64,000 bases of DNA from Pseudomonas pseudonitroreducens (lineage in GTDB: Bacteria; Pseudomonadota; Gammaproteobacteria; Pseudomonadales; Pseudomonadaceae), in contig NZ_BQHJ01000002.1 of the NCBI RefSeq assembly GCF_021603645.1, positions 124,001 to 188,000 on the forward strand, in the 5' to 3' direction. Below the pieces are notes generated by a model, which saw only the letters and a program-made list of their open reading frames with translations, searched no databases and was not told where the DNA came from. Below, piece after piece: positions 57,253-64,000 of this stretch. The stretch's first letter is position 1; the number at the start of each line of letters is the position of its first letter. The translations under genes and the position numbers were made by a program.

Positions 57253-57378
57253 GGTCGGGGTCTCCATCGGGACGGGAGAGATGCTCCGGTCTGGTGCATA
57301 CTACGCGGCTACATTTCATCATTCGACCGCAGGACGGCCCTTCGCTGCCCTGCCCGCGAACCGTTTCCGGAGTTTCCC

Positions 57379-57828
57379 ATGCCCACGCCCCCCTGGTGGA
57401 TGTTCGTCCTGCCGCTGATCGCCGGTGCCTGCCTGCCGCTGCAGGCGGGCATCAACGGCCAGCTCGCCAAGCAAGTGTCCAGCGTGCTGGCCGCCGCGCT
57501 GATTTCCTTCTTCGTCGGCATGCTCGGCCTGCTCGTGCTGACCCTGGCCAACCGCGAATTCCCCAGCCTCGCGGCGATGCGCGGAATGCCCTGGTGGCAG
57601 TGGTGCGGTGGTTTCCTGGGGATGTTCTTCATCTTCATCGCCGCCTTCGCCGCGCCGCGCGTGGGCGCGCTGATGTTCATGGTGCTGGTGCTCGCCGGCC
57701 AGTTGGGCATGGCGCTGGCGTTGGACCACTTCGGCTGGGCCGGTTTCAAGGAAGCCCCGGTGAGCACCCTGAAAGTCGCTGGCATGGCCGCCATCGCCGT
57801 TGGCATCTGGATGATCCGCAAGGGCTGA
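57379..57828 (+). CDS. DMT-type inner-membrane protein (DUF606/YdcZ)
   Basis: A 149-residue five-helix protein of the YdcZ/DUF606 family; GACLPLQAGINGQLA (15-29) and FGWAGFKE are hallmarks. These are half-size drug/metabolite transporters that dimerise. ATG at 57379. No neighbouring partner gene. Confidence 0.85.
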   Translation: MPTPPWWMFVLPLIAGACLPLQAGINGQLAKQVSSVLAAALISFFVGMLGLLVLTLANREFPSLAAMRGMPWWQWCGGFLGMFFIFIAAFAAPRVGALMFMVLVLAGQLGMALALDHFGWAGFKEAPVSTLKVAGMAAIAVGIWMIRKG

Positions 57829-57878
57829 GCGCCAGCGCTCTACGCTGAGCAGGGATGCTTCGCCCGCAGGAAATTGCC

Positions 57879-58427
57879 ATGACCGATATCCAGGTGATCC
57901 TGGTCGACGAGTTCGACAAGCCGACTGGCACGATGGAAAAGCACGAGGCCCATCACCGGGGCCTGCGCCACCGCGCCATCTCGGTCTACGTCTTCAACCC
58001 TGCCGGTGAACTGCTGCTGCAGCGCCGCGCGGCAGGCAAGTACCACTGTGGCGGGCTGTGGAGCAACACCTGCTGCGGCCACCCCTTCCCCGGCGAATCC
58101 GCTCGGCACGCCGCCGAACGCCGGCTGCGCGAGGAGATGGGTATTGAGCTCACGCTGCACAAGCTGTTCGAGTTCAGCTACCGGCTGGAGCTGGCCAACG
58201 GCATGACCGAGAACGAGTACGGCCACCTGTTCGGCGCCATCGACGTGCAACTGCCGCGGCCTGATCCGCAAGAGGCCGACGACTTCCGCTACGTTGCCCT
58301 GCCCGCCCTGGAAGCCGAGATGGCCGCGCAACCGCAGCGCTTCACGCCCTGGTTCCTGCTCTGCTACCCGAGCCTCAAGGACTACCTGCGCGATAACGGC
58401 GCAATCCCGGCCCTGGCGCTTCGCTGA
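57879..58427 (+). CDS. idi: Idi, isopentenyl-diphosphate delta-isomerase (type I)
   Basis: A 182-residue Nudix-fold isomerase. Active-site C66 (NTCCGHP) and E113 (ENEYGH) match the E. coli C67 and E116; the SARHAAERRLREEMGIEL block is the Nudix-like helix. Interconverts IPP and DMAPP in isoprenoid synthesis. ATG at 57879 follows AGGAAATTGCC. Confidence 0.95.
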   Translation: MTDIQVILVDEFDKPTGTMEKHEAHHRGLRHRAISVYVFNPAGELLLQRRAAGKYHCGGLWSNTCCGHPFPGESARHAAERRLREEMGIELTLHKLFEFSYRLELANGMTENEYGHLFGAIDVQLPRPDPQEADDFRYVALPALEAEMAAQPQRFTPWFLLCYPSLKDYLRDNGAIPALALR

Positions 58428-58541
58428 AGGCCTGCCGGCCCAGCTCGTCGGTTTGCCGCCGGCTGTCGTCGAAAGCCCGCGCAATTCTGCGCGCTGGCCA
58501 CTATGATGCGCGCCTTCGCGCCACCGCACCGACACGCCGCC

Positions 58542-58943
58542 ATGAGAAAACCACCGCTGATCGCCAACGCCGAGCTGGACCGCCTGGAAACCTGGGCCAA
58601 GTACACCTCGGGCCTGTGCAAGGACTGCAACGCCACCTGCTGCACCATGCCGGCGGAAGTCAACGTCAACGACCTGATCCGAATCGGTGTCGTCGACGAA
58701 TTCGAGCGAGACGAACCGGCGAAGAACATCGCCAAGCGCCTGCTCAAGGAAGGCATCGTCGAGCGCTTCAACCAGAAGAGCGGCATCTTCACCCTGACCC
58801 GCACCAGCAACGGCGACTGCTACTTCCTCGACCGCAAGACCCGCCTCTGCAGCGTCTACGCCAAGCGTCCGGATACCTGTCGCAACCATCCGCAGGTCGG
58901 CCCGCGCCCCGGCTACTGCGCCTACCGCAAGAAGACCGGCTGA
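58542..58943 (+). CDS. YkgJ-family cysteine cluster protein
   Basis: A 133-residue protein with a zinc/iron-binding cysteine cluster: CKDCNATCC (26-34) and later C-x-x-Y-x-x-RPDTCRNHP...C. Family function unknown (metal-binding YkgJ/CxxCxxCC). Start at 58542; the ATG at 58503 is too far upstream of the conserved part. Confidence 0.85.
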   Translation: MRKPPLIANAELDRLETWAKYTSGLCKDCNATCCTMPAEVNVNDLIRIGVVDEFERDEPAKNIAKRLLKEGIVERFNQKSGIFTLTRTSNGDCYFLDRKTRLCSVYAKRPDTCRNHPQVGPRPGYCAYRKKTG

Positions 58944-58963
58944 GCGCCCGGGGCGCTTTCTGC

Positions 58964-59054
58964 TGTTCGCAGGAACGAAGGGGGCGCCTAGCCCCTGCCC
59001 GCAAACCTGCAAGGCACGCTGCCATGCGGTTCGCGAGCCAGCTCGCTCCTCCAG
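58964..59054. repeat. degenerate REP pair
   Basis: Halves TTCGCAGGAACGAAGG and GGTTCGCGAGCCAGCTCGCTCC, related to the GCGAGCAAGCTCGC family, between the YkgJ and MATE genes. Confidence 0.6.
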
Positions 59055-59100
59055 TCCCTGAGGTGGCTCGCTATACTGCGGGCCTGCTCAGGAGCCCTGA

Positions 59101-60450
59101 ATGAATTCCCTGCTCGAAGCCTGGCGGCATTCGCCGACCCACCGCCGCGTCTGGGCGCTTGCCGCGCCGATGATCCTCTCCAACGTTTCCGTGCCGCTGG
59201 TCACCCTGGTCGACAGCGCGGTGATCGGCCACCTGCCGCACGCCCACCAACTGGGTGCCGTGGCCGTCGGTGGCGGGCTCTATACCCTGCTGGTGGGCGT
59301 GCTCGGTTTCCTGCGCATGGGCACCACCGGTTTCGCCGCCCAGGCGGCCGGGCGTGAAGATGGCGGAGCACTGCGGCGGATTCTCGGCCAGGGCCTGCTG
59401 CTGGCCCTCGGCCTGGCACTGCTGCTCGGCCTGCTGGCGATGCCCTTGACCAGCCCGGCACTGGCGCTGATGCGACCGTCCGCCGAACTGGATGCGCTGG
59501 CCCGGGAGTTCTTTCACATCCGCCTGTTCGGCCTGCCGGCGGCGCTGGCCACCTACGCGCTGGTCGGCTGGTTCCTCGGCACACAGAACGCCCGCGCACC
59601 GCTGGCGGTCCTGTTGACCACCAACCTCATCAACATCGTGCTCAGCCTGTGGTTCGTGATGGGCCTGGGCTGGGGCGTGGCCGGCGCGGCCAAGGCCGCG
59701 GTGACCGCCGAATGGGGCGGCGCCCTGCTCGGCCTGGCACTGACCCGCGGCGCACTCCGGCGCTTCCCCGGCCAGCCGGACTGGTCGCGCCTGCGCGCCT
59801 GGGCCAGTTGGCGGCCGTTGCTGATGGTCAACCGCGATATTTTCATCCGCAGCCTGGCGCTGCAGGGCGTGTTCTTCCTGCTCACCGTGCAGGGCACGCG
59901 GCTGGGCGACGCCACGGTGGCGGCCAACGCGCTGCTGCTCAACGGCCTGATGGTCACCGCCTACGCCCTCGACGGCCTGGCCCACGCCGTCGAGGCACTG
60001 TGCGGCCATGCCATCGGCGGCCGTGACCGCACCGCCCTGCGCCGTTCGCTGGTGGTCGCCTGCGGCTGGTCGCTGATCGCCAGCCTGTTGTTCGTCGCCT
60101 TCTTCAGTCTCTTCGGGCACCTGTTCATCGCGCTGCAGAGCGACATCCCCGAAGTACGCGCCACCGCCGACCAGTACCTGCCCTACCTCGCCTGCCTGCC
60201 GCTGATCGGCATGTGGAGCTACCTGCTCGACGGCCTGTTCATCGGCGCCACCCGCGCCCGCGAGATGCGCAACGCCATGCTGCTCGCCTGCGCCGCCAGC
60301 CTGCCGCTGGGATTCGCCCTGCAAGGCTGGGGAAATCACGGATTGTGGCTAACCTTCCTATGCTTCATGTTGCTGCGCGCCCTGGTCCTCGCCGGCTACG
60401 CCTGGAGGCTGACGCGCCAAGACGCCTGGCAGGCGCCTGCCAGCCCCTGA
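59101..60450 (+). CDS. MATE-family efflux transporter (DinF-like)
   Basis: A 449-residue twelve-helix multidrug/toxin extruder. Early block WALAAPMILSNVSVPLVTLVDSAVIGHLPH is typical of DinF-type MATE. Likely sodium- or proton-driven antiporter in the inner membrane. Directly followed (17 bp) by a diguanylate cyclase. Confidence 0.9.
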   Translation: MNSLLEAWRHSPTHRRVWALAAPMILSNVSVPLVTLVDSAVIGHLPHAHQLGAVAVGGGLYTLLVGVLGFLRMGTTGFAAQAAGREDGGALRRILGQGLLLALGLALLLGLLAMPLTSPALALMRPSAELDALAREFFHIRLFGLPAALATYALVGWFLGTQNARAPLAVLLTTNLINIVLSLWFVMGLGWGVAGAAKAAVTAEWGGALLGLALTRGALRRFPGQPDWSRLRAWASWRPLLMVNRDIFIRSLALQGVFFLLTVQGTRLGDATVAANALLLNGLMVTAYALDGLAHAVEALCGHAIGGRDRTALRRSLVVACGWSLIASLLFVAFFSLFGHLFIALQSDIPEVRATADQYLPYLACLPLIGMWSYLLDGLFIGATRAREMRNAMLLACAASLPLGFALQGWGNHGLWLTFLCFMLLRALVLAGYAWRLTRQDAWQAPASP

Positions 60451-60467
60451 CCGTATGAGGAGACGCC

Positions 60468-61511
60468 ATGCCGGCTTGTCCCATTCCCGTTGACGAATCC
60501 CTGCGTCAGCAGACCCTGGATGAGATGAACCTGCTCGACACCCCGGCCGAGCACTACCTGGATACCCTCGTCCAGCTGACCCAGGACCTGGTGAAAGTCG
60601 ATACCGTGCTGATCAGCCTGATCGACCAGGATCGCCAGTGGTTCAAGGCCCGCGTCGGCCTGGACGCCACCGAGACCAAGCGCGACGTGTCGTTCTGCGG
60701 CTACGCGATTCTCGGCGAGGATACCCTGCTGGTGCCTGACGCCACCCTCGACGAGCGCTTCGCCGATAATCCGCTGGTGCTCGGCCCGCCCTACATCCGC
60801 TTCTACGCCGGGCGCCCGCTGCGCGCCGGCAATGGCCAGGCCATCGGCACCCTGTGCATGGTCGACCCGCGTCCGCGCAGCATGAGCCAGGCCCAGCAGG
60901 CCAACTTCCGCGACCTCGCCACGCTCGCCGAGGGCTACCTGCAACTGCGCACGCTGATCCAGAGCAATCGCGACCTGCGCGTGGAGATGGACCGCGAGCA
61001 GCGCAAGGCCCTGCTCGACCCGCTGACCCAGTTGTGGAACCGCGGCGGCCTGCTCACTTTCCAGGACCGTGAATGCCGCCGAGCGCGGGAAAGCCACGCG
61101 CAACTGGGCGTGCTCTACGCCGATCTCGACCATTTCAAGGCGATCAACGACCAGCATGGCCACGCTGCCGGCGACCTGGTGCTCTGCGAATGCGCCCGGC
61201 GCCTGCGCGCCGCGCTGCGGCCGGACGACCTGCTGGTGCGCCAGGGCGGCGAGGAATTCGTCGCCCTGCTCAAGGTGAAGGACAGCGAAGAAGTGCAGCG
61301 CGTCGCCGAACGCGTGCGTGAGCTGATCGGTCACGAGCCGGTGCAGCTCCCCTGCGGGCCGCTGCCGGTCAGCCTGAGCATCGGCTGCACCTTGCTCGGC
61401 AGCGCGGAGAACATCGACCAGGCACTGGAGCGTGCCGACGCCGCGCTCTACAGTGCCAAGCAGGCCGGGCGCAACCGGGTAAGCTTCAGCGCGCCGCCGG
61501 CCTCAGCCTGA
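60468..61511 (+). CDS. GAF-GGDEF diguanylate cyclase
   Basis: A 347-residue soluble protein: GAF domain (about 20-155) and GGDEF domain (about 185-340) with active-site GGEEF (260-264) and an I-site RPDD (251-254) placed five residues before it, so it should be active and product-inhibited. No membrane segment. Makes c-di-GMP. AGGAGACGCC before the ATG at 60468. Confidence 0.92.
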   Translation: MPACPIPVDESLRQQTLDEMNLLDTPAEHYLDTLVQLTQDLVKVDTVLISLIDQDRQWFKARVGLDATETKRDVSFCGYAILGEDTLLVPDATLDERFADNPLVLGPPYIRFYAGRPLRAGNGQAIGTLCMVDPRPRSMSQAQQANFRDLATLAEGYLQLRTLIQSNRDLRVEMDREQRKALLDPLTQLWNRGGLLTFQDRECRRARESHAQLGVLYADLDHFKAINDQHGHAAGDLVLCECARRLRAALRPDDLLVRQGGEEFVALLKVKDSEEVQRVAERVRELIGHEPVQLPCGPLPVSLSIGCTLLGSAENIDQALERADAALYSAKQAGRNRVSFSAPPASA

Positions 61512-61543
61512 CCAGAACAAAGGCCCCAGCAGAGGACCCACTC

Positions 61544-61999
61544 ATGGCCCAAGCCATTGCCGCGTACCTGCACTACCTGTCGATCTTCATCCTGTTCGCC
61601 CTGCTGGTGCTGGAACACCAGTTGTTCCGCCTGCCGCTGGACCTCTCGCGGGCGCGCAGCCTGGTGATCGTCGACCTGGCCTATGGAGCCTGCGCCGGCC
61701 TGGTGCTGCTGACCGGTGCCGCGCGCGTCGTCTGGTTCGCCAAGGGTGCCGATTACTACCTGCACAACAGCCTGTTCCACGCCAAGATCGGCCTGTTCGT
61801 ACTCGTGGCGCTGCTGTCGATCCTGCCAACCATGACCTTCCTCAACTGGCGCAATGAGCTCAAGGCCGGGCGCGTTCCGCAGCTCGGCGAACGCCAGGCG
61901 AAGCTGGTGATCATGACCATCCGCGTGGAACTGCTGGCGTTGCTGATCCTGCCGCTGCTGGCGACGCTGATGGCGCGCGGCTTCGGGGTGATCGGCTGA
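61544..61999 (+). CDS. DUF2214 membrane protein
   Basis: A 151-residue four-helix membrane protein: AAYLHYLSIFILFALLVLEHQLF and HNSLFHAKIGLFVLVALLSILPTMTFL match DUF2214. Function unknown; short spacing (32 bp) to the diguanylate cyclase. Confidence 0.82.
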   Translation: MAQAIAAYLHYLSIFILFALLVLEHQLFRLPLDLSRARSLVIVDLAYGACAGLVLLTGAARVVWFAKGADYYLHNSLFHAKIGLFVLVALLSILPTMTFLNWRNELKAGRVPQLGERQAKLVIMTIRVELLALLILPLLATLMARGFGVIG

Positions 62000-62119
62000 G
62001 TCGCCCTGGCGCTTGTCCGGCAGGCCGCTTTCCTACCGACAGAACAGACCAATCCGATTCAGGCGCTCCGCTGATCGGTGGATGCTCCTGCGCAGCCTCG
62101 ACTGCCGCAGGACACTCCC

Positions 62120-62755
62120 ATGCTTTCCCTTTCATCTCGCCGTCTCTCCTGGCGCCCCCTTCTGGCCCTGACGGTGTTTGCCCTGGGCGGCTGTGCTAGC
62201 GACGAATTCACCCTGGAGGCCGACCTGCCCGGCGACTTCGCCCTGGCGGGTGACGCACGCTACTCCATGCCCGAAGGCACGCATTGCGACGCCCCGGCCG
62301 GCGACAGCCTTACCCAACGCATCTTCGCCACGCCCGGGCACAGCTCGCGGCCTTACCGGGTCAGCTACCAGGTACCCTTGAGCCTGCGCAGCGACGGCTG
62401 CAGGCGGGTGCTCAGCCATATCCTCATCGAGATGGATGGCGAATCCGCCAGCCACCCCGACGACGCCATAGCCCCCGACATCAGCTTCGCCAACCTGGCG
62501 ATCCGCAGCCGCCTCTCCACAAGCCGCGACGCAATGCCCAAACGCGGGGCACGCATCTTCGACGGTCGTTGCCGCTGGGTACTTTCGGCGTCAGCTTCGG
62601 GTGGACGCATCCTCGAGTGCTACGCCTCGGACATCGACGGCAGCCGGTTCGACGGCAAACCCGGCGGCGAACTCCAGCGCGACCAGCTGCCTGGGCGCAT
62701 CGTCCGACTGGCAATCGGCATGGCGCCGGATATCCCCGCCAGCGCCGCTCAGTAA
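62120..62755 (+). CDS. hypothetical lipoprotein
   Basis: A 211-residue lipoprotein with lipobox LGGC (C25) and a signal of 24 residues. Mature domain unknown. ATG at 62120 behind AGGACACTCCC. Confidence 0.75.
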   Translation: MLSLSSRRLSWRPLLALTVFALGGCASDEFTLEADLPGDFALAGDARYSMPEGTHCDAPAGDSLTQRIFATPGHSSRPYRVSYQVPLSLRSDGCRRVLSHILIEMDGESASHPDDAIAPDISFANLAIRSRLSTSRDAMPKRGARIFDGRCRWVLSASASGGRILECYASDIDGSRFDGKPGGELQRDQLPGRIVRLAIGMAPDIPASAAQ

Positions 62756-62762
62756 GCGCCGC

Positions 62763-63608
62763 TCAGACGCTTGGCTGAAGCAGTTGTACCAGACGTCCAC
62801 GCAGCGCCGGCGCAGCGCTTGCCGGCGGTTGCAGGCGAAAGCGCTCGCGCAACACGGCAAGGAGTTCGTCGACGTCATCGATGTTGCGCTGTTCGGCCAC
62901 GCCGTCCGCAGTTCTTCGGCTGAACTGCCCATTGAGCAGCGACAGCCGCGCGCCCTTCTCGCTGAGCGCCACGCGCAGGGAGTGGCGGAACACACTCTGC
63001 GGATAAGTCGAGGTGTACCAGTTGCGCATGCCGTAGTCGGCCCAGTGCTGTGCTTCCAGGGTGAAGCGATAGAGCGTCTGCCAACCCGACGGCGAGCGCG
63101 TTGCCATCTCCAGTTCGCCATCGACCGCGCCGGTTATTTGCCAGCCTCCGGGTAACGTTTCGTGCAGCCGCAGCGGCAACGCACGAGGCGACGCCGGGCC
63201 GCCGAAACCGATATCCACCAGGTGCGGCCCTTCAGGCAGATCGACCCGCAACAGCAAGTGCGTCTGCGGCGTCAGCGGCGCCTCTGCCGGCAACCCCCAG
63301 CGCACCCGTGCCACCAGCAGCGTCACCCGGTAATCCAGGCTGCTCAGCAGGCGGGCGAACAGGCTGTTCAGCTCGAAGCAATAGCCACCTCGCCGCTGCT
63401 CGATGACCTTGGCGAACACCGCATCCGGCTCGATCAGGATGGGCAGGTCCAGCAGCACGTCGAGGTTCTCGAAGGGCAACTGGTGCAGTGCCGCGACGAT
63501 CAGCCGATCGAGGTTCTCCAGCGTCGCAGCCGGGCGCTGCGGCGGCAGGCCGAGGCGCGCCAGGGTCGCGTCGAGCTGGGCAGCACTGAAAGGGGTGAAC
63601 GGGGTCAT
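62763..63608 (-). CDS. nat: arylamine N-acetyltransferase
   Basis: A 281-residue NAT with the catalytic triad C77 (RRGGYCFELN), H117 (THLLLRV) and D132 (LVDIGFGG). Transfers acetyl from acetyl-CoA to arylamines/hydrazines in the cytoplasm. Length is normal. Confidence 0.93.
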   Translation of the reverse strand: MTPFTPFSAAQLDATLARLGLPPQRPAATLENLDRLIVAALHQLPFENLDVLLDLPILIEPDAVFAKVIEQRRGGYCFELNSLFARLLSSLDYRVTLLVARVRWGLPAEAPLTPQTHLLLRVDLPEGPHLVDIGFGGPASPRALPLRLHETLPGGWQITGAVDGELEMATRSPSGWQTLYRFTLEAQHWADYGMRNWYTSTYPQSVFRHSLRVALSEKGARLSLLNGQFSRRTADGVAEQRNIDDVDELLAVLRERFRLQPPASAAPALRGRLVQLLQPSV

Positions 63609-63630
63609 GCGAGTCTCCTTTCGCGAATCA

Positions 63631-64000
63631 TCAATGGCCGTGGTCGGCGCTCGGCTCGGGGATCACCAGTGGACCGCAGTGCTCGTCGCTGACGATGACC
63701 GCCAACAACCGCGCAGGTTCGCTGGTGCTAGGGTTCTCGGCGAACAGGTGCAACTCGCGGCTGGGTTCGAACCAGGTCTGGCCCGCGGCGTAGGTCTGCG
63801 CCGGCAGGCCCTGCATCTGCGAACGGACGCGGCCGCTGAGGACGATCGCAGTCACCGCACCGGGATGACGGTGCGCTGGGGTGAAACCGTTGGGCGGGAA
63901 GTCCACCTGCAAGGTGGTCACAACCTTGCCGGGCATTTCCGCCAGCGGCTCGCACGACAGGCGTGTCACCTGGGTCGCCGGCCGTGCGCCAGCCAGGTCT
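63631..64000 (-). CDS. cupin-domain protein, N-terminus beyond the window
   Basis: A cupin protein: FTPAHRHPGAVTAIVLSGRV contains the HRHxxxxxxxxxxG-like metal motif, and ETW-type SRELHLFAENP the second. The frame stays open to the right edge (upstream residues DLAGARPATQV), so the true start, and maybe a signal peptide, is outside. Function unknown. Confidence 0.75.
   Translation of the reverse strand, partial: DLAGARPATQVTRLSCEPLAEMPGKVVTTLQVDFPPNGFTPAHRHPGAVTAIVLSGRVRSQMQGLPAQTYAAGQTWFEPSRELHLFAENPSTSEPARLLAVIVSDEHCGPLVIPEPSADHGH

Overview
The window is GC-rich, densely coded chromosomal DNA from a Pseudomonas, most likely of the P. aeruginosa/P. nitroreducens/P. citronellolis branch. Reasons: selenocysteine formate dehydrogenase with fdhE-selA-selB and selC, a CioAB quinol oxidase, tauABCD, and REP-type palindromes with the core GCGAGCAAGCTCGC between genes. 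From memory, the order from the DMT exporter/Lrp pair through thiolase, FabG-like, AraC, selBA, fdhE, fdnIHG and fadH resembles one P. aeruginosa chromosomal segment; this was not checked by alignment.

Layout. 1-1.3 kb: end of rlmG and an alpha/beta hydrolase. 1.4-7.6 kb (minus): a five-gene operon for a periplasmic molybdenum hydroxylase (Moco subunit, 2Fe-2S subunit, tri-haem cytochrome c) with XdhC and a MobA-like nucleotidyltransferase. 7.9-9.1 kb: MFS exporter. 9.4-12 kb (minus): cioA-cioB plus a DUF2474 micro-subunit. 12.4-15.5 kb (plus): sulfur amino-acid group made of a MetQ-type binding protein, a trans-sulfuration PLP enzyme and a sigma54-activator-like ATPase that lacks key catalytic residues. 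15.6-21 kb: lipoprotein, BCCT betaine/choline transporter, OPT transporter. 21.1-25.9 kb (minus): tauABCD and an acyl-CoA-dehydrogenase-like flavoprotein. 26-33.8 kb: YedA-like exporter and Lrp regulator, thiolase and high-molecular-weight FabG, EF-hand protein, AraC regulator, MaoC-like hydratase, with clustered palindromic repeats including a 142-bp tandem duplication.

33.8-39.5 kb (plus): a run of small genes, including MazG-like, cmoM, two DUF4136 lipoproteins, and an overlapping set GNAT / DsrE-like / GcvH-like lipoyl carrier / VanX-like dipeptidase. 40.1-41.5 kb: an integrative-element remnant in selC, bounded by a 28-bp direct repeat that includes the tRNA 3' end and holding an integrase catalytic fragment and a ParDE-type toxin-antitoxin pair. 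43.9-53.8 kb (minus): periplasmic protein, selB, selA, fdhE, fdnI, fdnH and fdnG; fdnG is read through an in-frame UGA (selenocysteine) followed by a SECIS-like hairpin. Together with selC this is a complete Sec-insertion and formate oxidation module. 54.3-64 kb: fadH, SRPBCC protein, DMT protein, idi, YkgJ-family protein, MATE exporter, GAF-GGDEF diguanylate cyclase, DUF2214 protein, lipoprotein, arylamine N-acetyltransferase and a partial cupin.

The observations most worth a second look are the degenerate sigma54-activator-like protein beside sulfur genes, the DsrE/GcvH-like/VanX-like overlapping operon, and the selC-borne element remnant.
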